DNA of 36,602 nt, from the NCBI RefSeq assembly GCF_018861735.1, contig NZ_JAHLEB010000051.1, forward strand, positions 1 through 36,602, in the 5' to 3' direction. Source of the stretch: Clostridium lacusfryxellense (GTDB lineage: Bacteria > Bacillota > Clostridia > Clostridiales > Clostridiaceae). This document shows, one piece after another, positions 34,419 to 36,602 of this stretch (position 1 is the first letter of the stretch; each line of letters starts with the position of its first letter). The notes below the pieces were generated by a model, which worked only from the letters and a program-made list of their open reading frames with translations, made no database searches and was not told the origin of the DNA. The position numbers were made by a program, and so were the translations under genes.

Positions 34419-35444
34419 CTATTTCTTTATAGTTTCACCCTTTGCCTTTACCTTATCATAAAGTTCCTTATATTCTGGATTCTGTGTAACTTTCTCATGA
34501 AATGGTTTAACCTCTGCTTTAAATAAATTTATATCAGGATATGAAAATATTACACCTGCATCTTTAGCTGTCTTAATTGCATCCTTTACATCAACTGCCC
34601 AAATTTTAAGTTCTCTATCTGTAGCATTTTGAATTTCTTCATCAAATATAGTTTTATTCTCAGTAGACATACTATCATAAAGATCCCTATTAATTATTAA
34701 ATAATCTGGAATCATAAGATGTAGAGTATATGAGTAATATTTTGCAACCTCGAAGTGTTTCATGTTTGAATAAATAATCTCATTGTTTTCTCCACCATCA
34801 ATAATATGTGATTGAACTCCTGTGTAAACCTCACTTTGAGCCATAGGAGTACCAACACCACCCATGTATTTCATCATTTGAACATTAGTATCACTTTCCA
34901 TTATTCTAATCTTTAACCCTTTTAAATCAGCTGGCTTAGTTACTGGTTTATCTGAATAAACACTTCTTACGCCTGCATGAAAAGAAGTTAAAACCTCAAA
35001 CCCCTCATCCCTTGTTGATTTAAATAAGTCACCTACTATAGATTTATCTTTAAATACAGCATTTTGATGTTCCTTACTATCATATAAGTATGGAAGTCCT
35101 AATACTGAAAATTCCTTATTGAAATTCTCTATAAGACTGTTTGAAACTACAGCCATTCCAATTGCTCCTGTTTGAACAAGCTCAACTGATTCACGTTGTG
35201 GTCCTAAAAGTTCATTTGCGTAAACATCAAGTTTATATGCTCCATTAGTTCGCTTATATATCTTGTCACTAAACTCTTGTAGGGCTTTATACTGAGGATT
35301 TGTAACTTGTTGATTAAATGCTACTTTAATTACAGTTGTCTTTCCCTTATTTCCCGAGTTGTTTGTATCTGTCTTTGCTCCGCAAGCACTTAACCCAAGC
35401 ATTAATATTATTACTAATAACACTGATAAAATTCTTTTTTTCAT
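34419..35444 (-). CDS. TRAP transporter substrate-binding lipoprotein, DctP family
   Basis: Extracytoplasmic solute receptor of 341 residues. A lipoprotein signal (MKKR..., hydrophobic core, lipobox LSAC with Cys21) anchors it to the membrane. The conserved carboxylate-binding arginine lies in DLKGLKIRIME near residue 178. TPMAQSEVYTGVQ and IDGGENNEI follow, the latter typical of receptors for sugar acids, then HFEVAKYYSYTLH. Combined with kduI and kduD, the likely ligands are hexuronates or unsaturated oligouronates; this is inference. GGGGG lies before the ATG. Confidence 0.93.
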   Translation of the reverse strand: MKKRILSVLLVIILMLGLSACGAKTDTNNSGNKGKTTVIKVAFNQQVTNPQYKALQEFSDKIYKRTNGAYKLDVYANELLGPQRESVELVQTGAIGMAVVSNSLIENFNKEFSVLGLPYLYDSKEHQNAVFKDKSIVGDLFKSTRDEGFEVLTSFHAGVRSVYSDKPVTKPADLKGLKIRIMESDTNVQMMKYMGGVGTPMAQSEVYTGVQSHIIDGGENNEIIYSNMKHFEVAKYYSYTLHLMIPDYLIINRDLYDSMSTENKTIFDEEIQNATDRELKIWAVDVKDAIKTAKDAGVIFSYPDINLFKAEVKPFHEKVTQNPEYKELYDKVKAKGETIKK

Positions 35445-35467
35445 GTTCTCTTAACCCCCTGTTGTAT

Positions 35468-35492
35468 TCACACTAATTTAAATCTAGTGTGA
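35468..35492. other. Hairpin between gntR and dctP
   Basis: TCACACTA (35468-35475) pairs with TAGTGTGA (35485-35492) around a 9-base loop. No U tract follows on the minus strand. It may set the ratio of regulator to transporter mRNA. Confidence 0.4.
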
Positions 35493-35500
35493 GTCGCTTT

Positions 35501-36181
35501 TTATATAAAATAATGACTTAATTCATTGTGAATTTTATCTTCAAGTCTATCAATATTTCCTTGAAGATGAATATTCATAATTTCATCTACCTTTTCTTTA
35601 TCACGATTTTTGATGGCTTCAAACAATGCTATATGTTCTTCATATACCCCATCAAAATGTCCAACAGCAACTATATCAAGCATTCTGAATCTTGTATAAT
35701 AAACCTGAAATTCCTGTAATATCGCCCATAATCTTGTTTTTCCTGCAAAATCAAAAATAGTGGAGTGAAACAAATTATCAACTTTATAATATTCACTTGG
35801 ATCTTCAACTGGACTTTCAACTATTGCTTTCTGCTGTCTAAGATTTTGTGAAAGTTTATTAAGTAATTCATCATTAACATTTTCGAAAACATCTTTTATT
35901 ACTGTGCACTCAATCACCTTACGCATATATATAGTTTCCTTTATATATTCCATGTCAAGTAACGTCACATATGTACCCTTTTGAGGAACAATTTCTATAA
36001 ATTTCTCACTACTTAGCCTTATAAAAGCTGTCTTCACTGGTGTTCTTGAAACGTTGTACAACGTGGCAATTTCATTTTCACTAATAAGTTGACCGGGGTA
36101 AAGCTTTAGATTAATAATATCTTCTTTTAATGCAAGATAAATCTCATCGCTGTTCATACTTTTAAATTGTTGATTGCTCAT
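35501..36181 (-). CDS. GntR family regulator, FadR subfamily
   Basis: Probable repressor of the uronate operon, 226 residues from ATG 36181, which has AAGGAGG six bases upstream; a longer frame from a TTG at 36199 would include that site. The winged helix (about residues 10-75) reads YLALKEDIINLKLYPGQLIS, then SENEIATLYNVSRTPVKTAF and FIEIVPQKGTYV. The C-terminal FCD-type helical domain (about 85-215) contains the metal/ligand histidines seen in DNLFHSTIFDFAG and YEEHIALFEAI. It is the first gene of the operon, and short repeats and a palindrome lie between its promoter and start codon. Confidence 0.92.
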   Translation of the reverse strand: MSNQQFKSMNSDEIYLALKEDIINLKLYPGQLISENEIATLYNVSRTPVKTAFIRLSSEKFIEIVPQKGTYVTLLDMEYIKETIYMRKVIECTVIKDVFENVNDELLNKLSQNLRQQKAIVESPVEDPSEYYKVDNLFHSTIFDFAGKTRLWAILQEFQVYYTRFRMLDIVAVGHFDGVYEEHIALFEAIKNRDKEKVDEIMNIHLQGNIDRLEDKIHNELSHYFI

Positions 36182-36278
36182 ACTTAACCTCCTTAGCAAA
36201 TTATAATTTGATTTATTTGTTCATGAAACTTTTAAATGCCATGAAATTTATCTTTATGTTATAAAACTAACTTTCCAG

Positions 36279-36308
36279 TTCTTGAATTCTTGAATTCTTG
36301 CATGCAAG
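36279..36308. promoter_or_regulatory. Putative operator cluster before gntR
   Basis: Three 8-base repeats (TTCTTGAA, TTCTTGAA, TTCTTGCA; 36279-36302) run into the perfect 12-bp palindrome CTTGCATGCAAG (36297-36308). The position just downstream of the predicted transcription start suits repression by the GntR protein. Confidence 0.5.
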
Positions 36309-36320
36309 TTCATTAATGTT

Positions 36321-36349
36321 AGTTTAACATATGTTATTTTTAATGTAAA
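36321..36349 (-). promoter_or_regulatory. Promoter of the GntR-TRAP-kdu operon
   Basis: TTTACA (36349-36344), a 17-base spacer and TAAACT (36326-36321) on the minus strand. The -35 hexamer is part of one of two CCTTTACAT repeats. Confidence 0.55.
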
Positions 36350-36373
36350 GGGTTTTATATTTTAATGTAAAGG
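36339..36373. repeat. 22-base-period direct repeat upstream of gntR
   Basis: TTTAATGTAAAGG occurs at 36339-36351 and 36361-36373, two helical turns apart. The core ATGTAAAGG also occurs at 30688-30696 before the lyase gene, suggesting a shared activator or repressor site. Confidence 0.55.
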
Positions 36374-36464
36374 ATTTATAAAAATTATGAGTTATATCAA
36401 CGCTTTTTTTCTCTAATTACCCATCTAATTATGTTTTCTGTTAATAAAAAAAAGATGCCAATTT

Positions 36465-36532
36465 AAACTGGTACCTATAGGAAGGACACTAAAAAAAAAG
36501 TGTTTGGATTATAGGTGCTTTTTTTGTATAAT
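36465..36532 (+). mobile_element. Probable left end of an insertion sequence, with promoter
   Basis: A hairpin (ACCTATA 36473-36479 with TATAGGT 36510-36516, inner ACACT/AGTGT) is followed by U residues. It overlaps a promoter: TTGGAT (36504-36509), 17 bases, TATAAT (36527-36532). It directly precedes a gene start resembling a transposase. The outer boundary of the element cannot be fixed. A diverged copy of this segment occurs at 8492-8556 on the other strand. Confidence 0.5.
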
Positions 36533-36557
36533 TTATATATAGATAGGATGGTGGCAA

Positions 36558-36602
36558 ATGAGTAAAATATTATTTACCAAAAAGGATATTATAAAGCTTG
36601 AA
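36558..36602 (+). CDS. Start of a probable IS3-type transposase/HTH protein (partial)
   Basis: Only 15 codons are in the window: MSKILFTKKDIIKLE. GGATGGTGG precedes the ATG. This opening resembles the first residues of clostridial IS3-family orfA-type helix-turn-helix proteins (M.K.LFT.KEI..L). The identification rests on that short similarity and on the hairpin and promoter just upstream. The gene runs off the right edge. Confidence 0.45.
   Translation, partial: MSKILFTKKDIIKLE

Overview
The window looks like a chromosomal segment of a low-GC, Gram-positive, spore-forming anaerobe of the Clostridium type. The grounds are the AT-rich composition, strong AGGAGG-type ribosome sites, a clostridial flavodoxin/DUF3793 pair, a czcD (NiCo) riboswitch, a tandem cyanophycin synthetase locus and a lipoprotein TRAP binding protein. 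I cannot name the species from sequence alone. No rRNA, tRNA, CRISPR array or phage was seen. An insertion-sequence end appears to begin at the right edge.

Layout. 1-3.3 kb: aspartokinase and homoserine dehydrogenase, one minus-strand operon with promoter and terminator. 3.3-6 kb: flavodoxin + DUF3793, divergent from an AraC regulator across a Fur-box-like site, then a DODA-type dioxygenase. 6-8.3 kb: a decayed YcaQ-like gene, a NYN/OST-HTH protein, an ArsR regulator and a decayed old-yellow-enzyme gene. 8.5-13.2 kb: an AI-2E-type permease, a small four-histidine membrane protein (probable b-type cytochrome) and a P2-type metal ATPase behind a NiCo riboswitch with a readable terminator switch. 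13.3-19.4 kb: 6-phosphogluconate dehydrogenase and a TetR/ABC/FtsX-type exporter operon. 19.6-27.2 kb: the cyanophycin locus, with two adjacent full-length synthetases, an uncharacterised amidohydrolase and cyanophycinase. 27.3-29.5 kb: a Cof-type HAD phosphatase and a biotin operon in which BirA operator, promoter and bioB are intact while bioY and bioD are only fragments. 29.7-36.4 kb: an unsaturated-uronate operon (GntR, TRAP DctPQM, KduD, KduI) plus an N-acetylneuraminate-lyase-family aldolase that shares a promoter motif with it. 36.46 kb to the end: left end and first codons of a probable transposase gene.

How it works together. The uronate operon would import a sugar acid and convert 5-keto-4-deoxyuronate to 2-keto-3-deoxygluconate; the lyase-family enzyme may cleave that product, since no KDG kinase or KDPG aldolase is present here. 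The cyanophycin genes would make, store and remobilise an Asp-rich nitrogen polymer, probably linked to sporulation; a sigma-G-like promoter lies before cyanophycinase. The riboswitch ties the ATPase to divalent transition-metal stress. Four genes (YcaQ-like, OYE, bioY, bioD) are reduced to short fragments by deletions, so the segment is undergoing gene decay.
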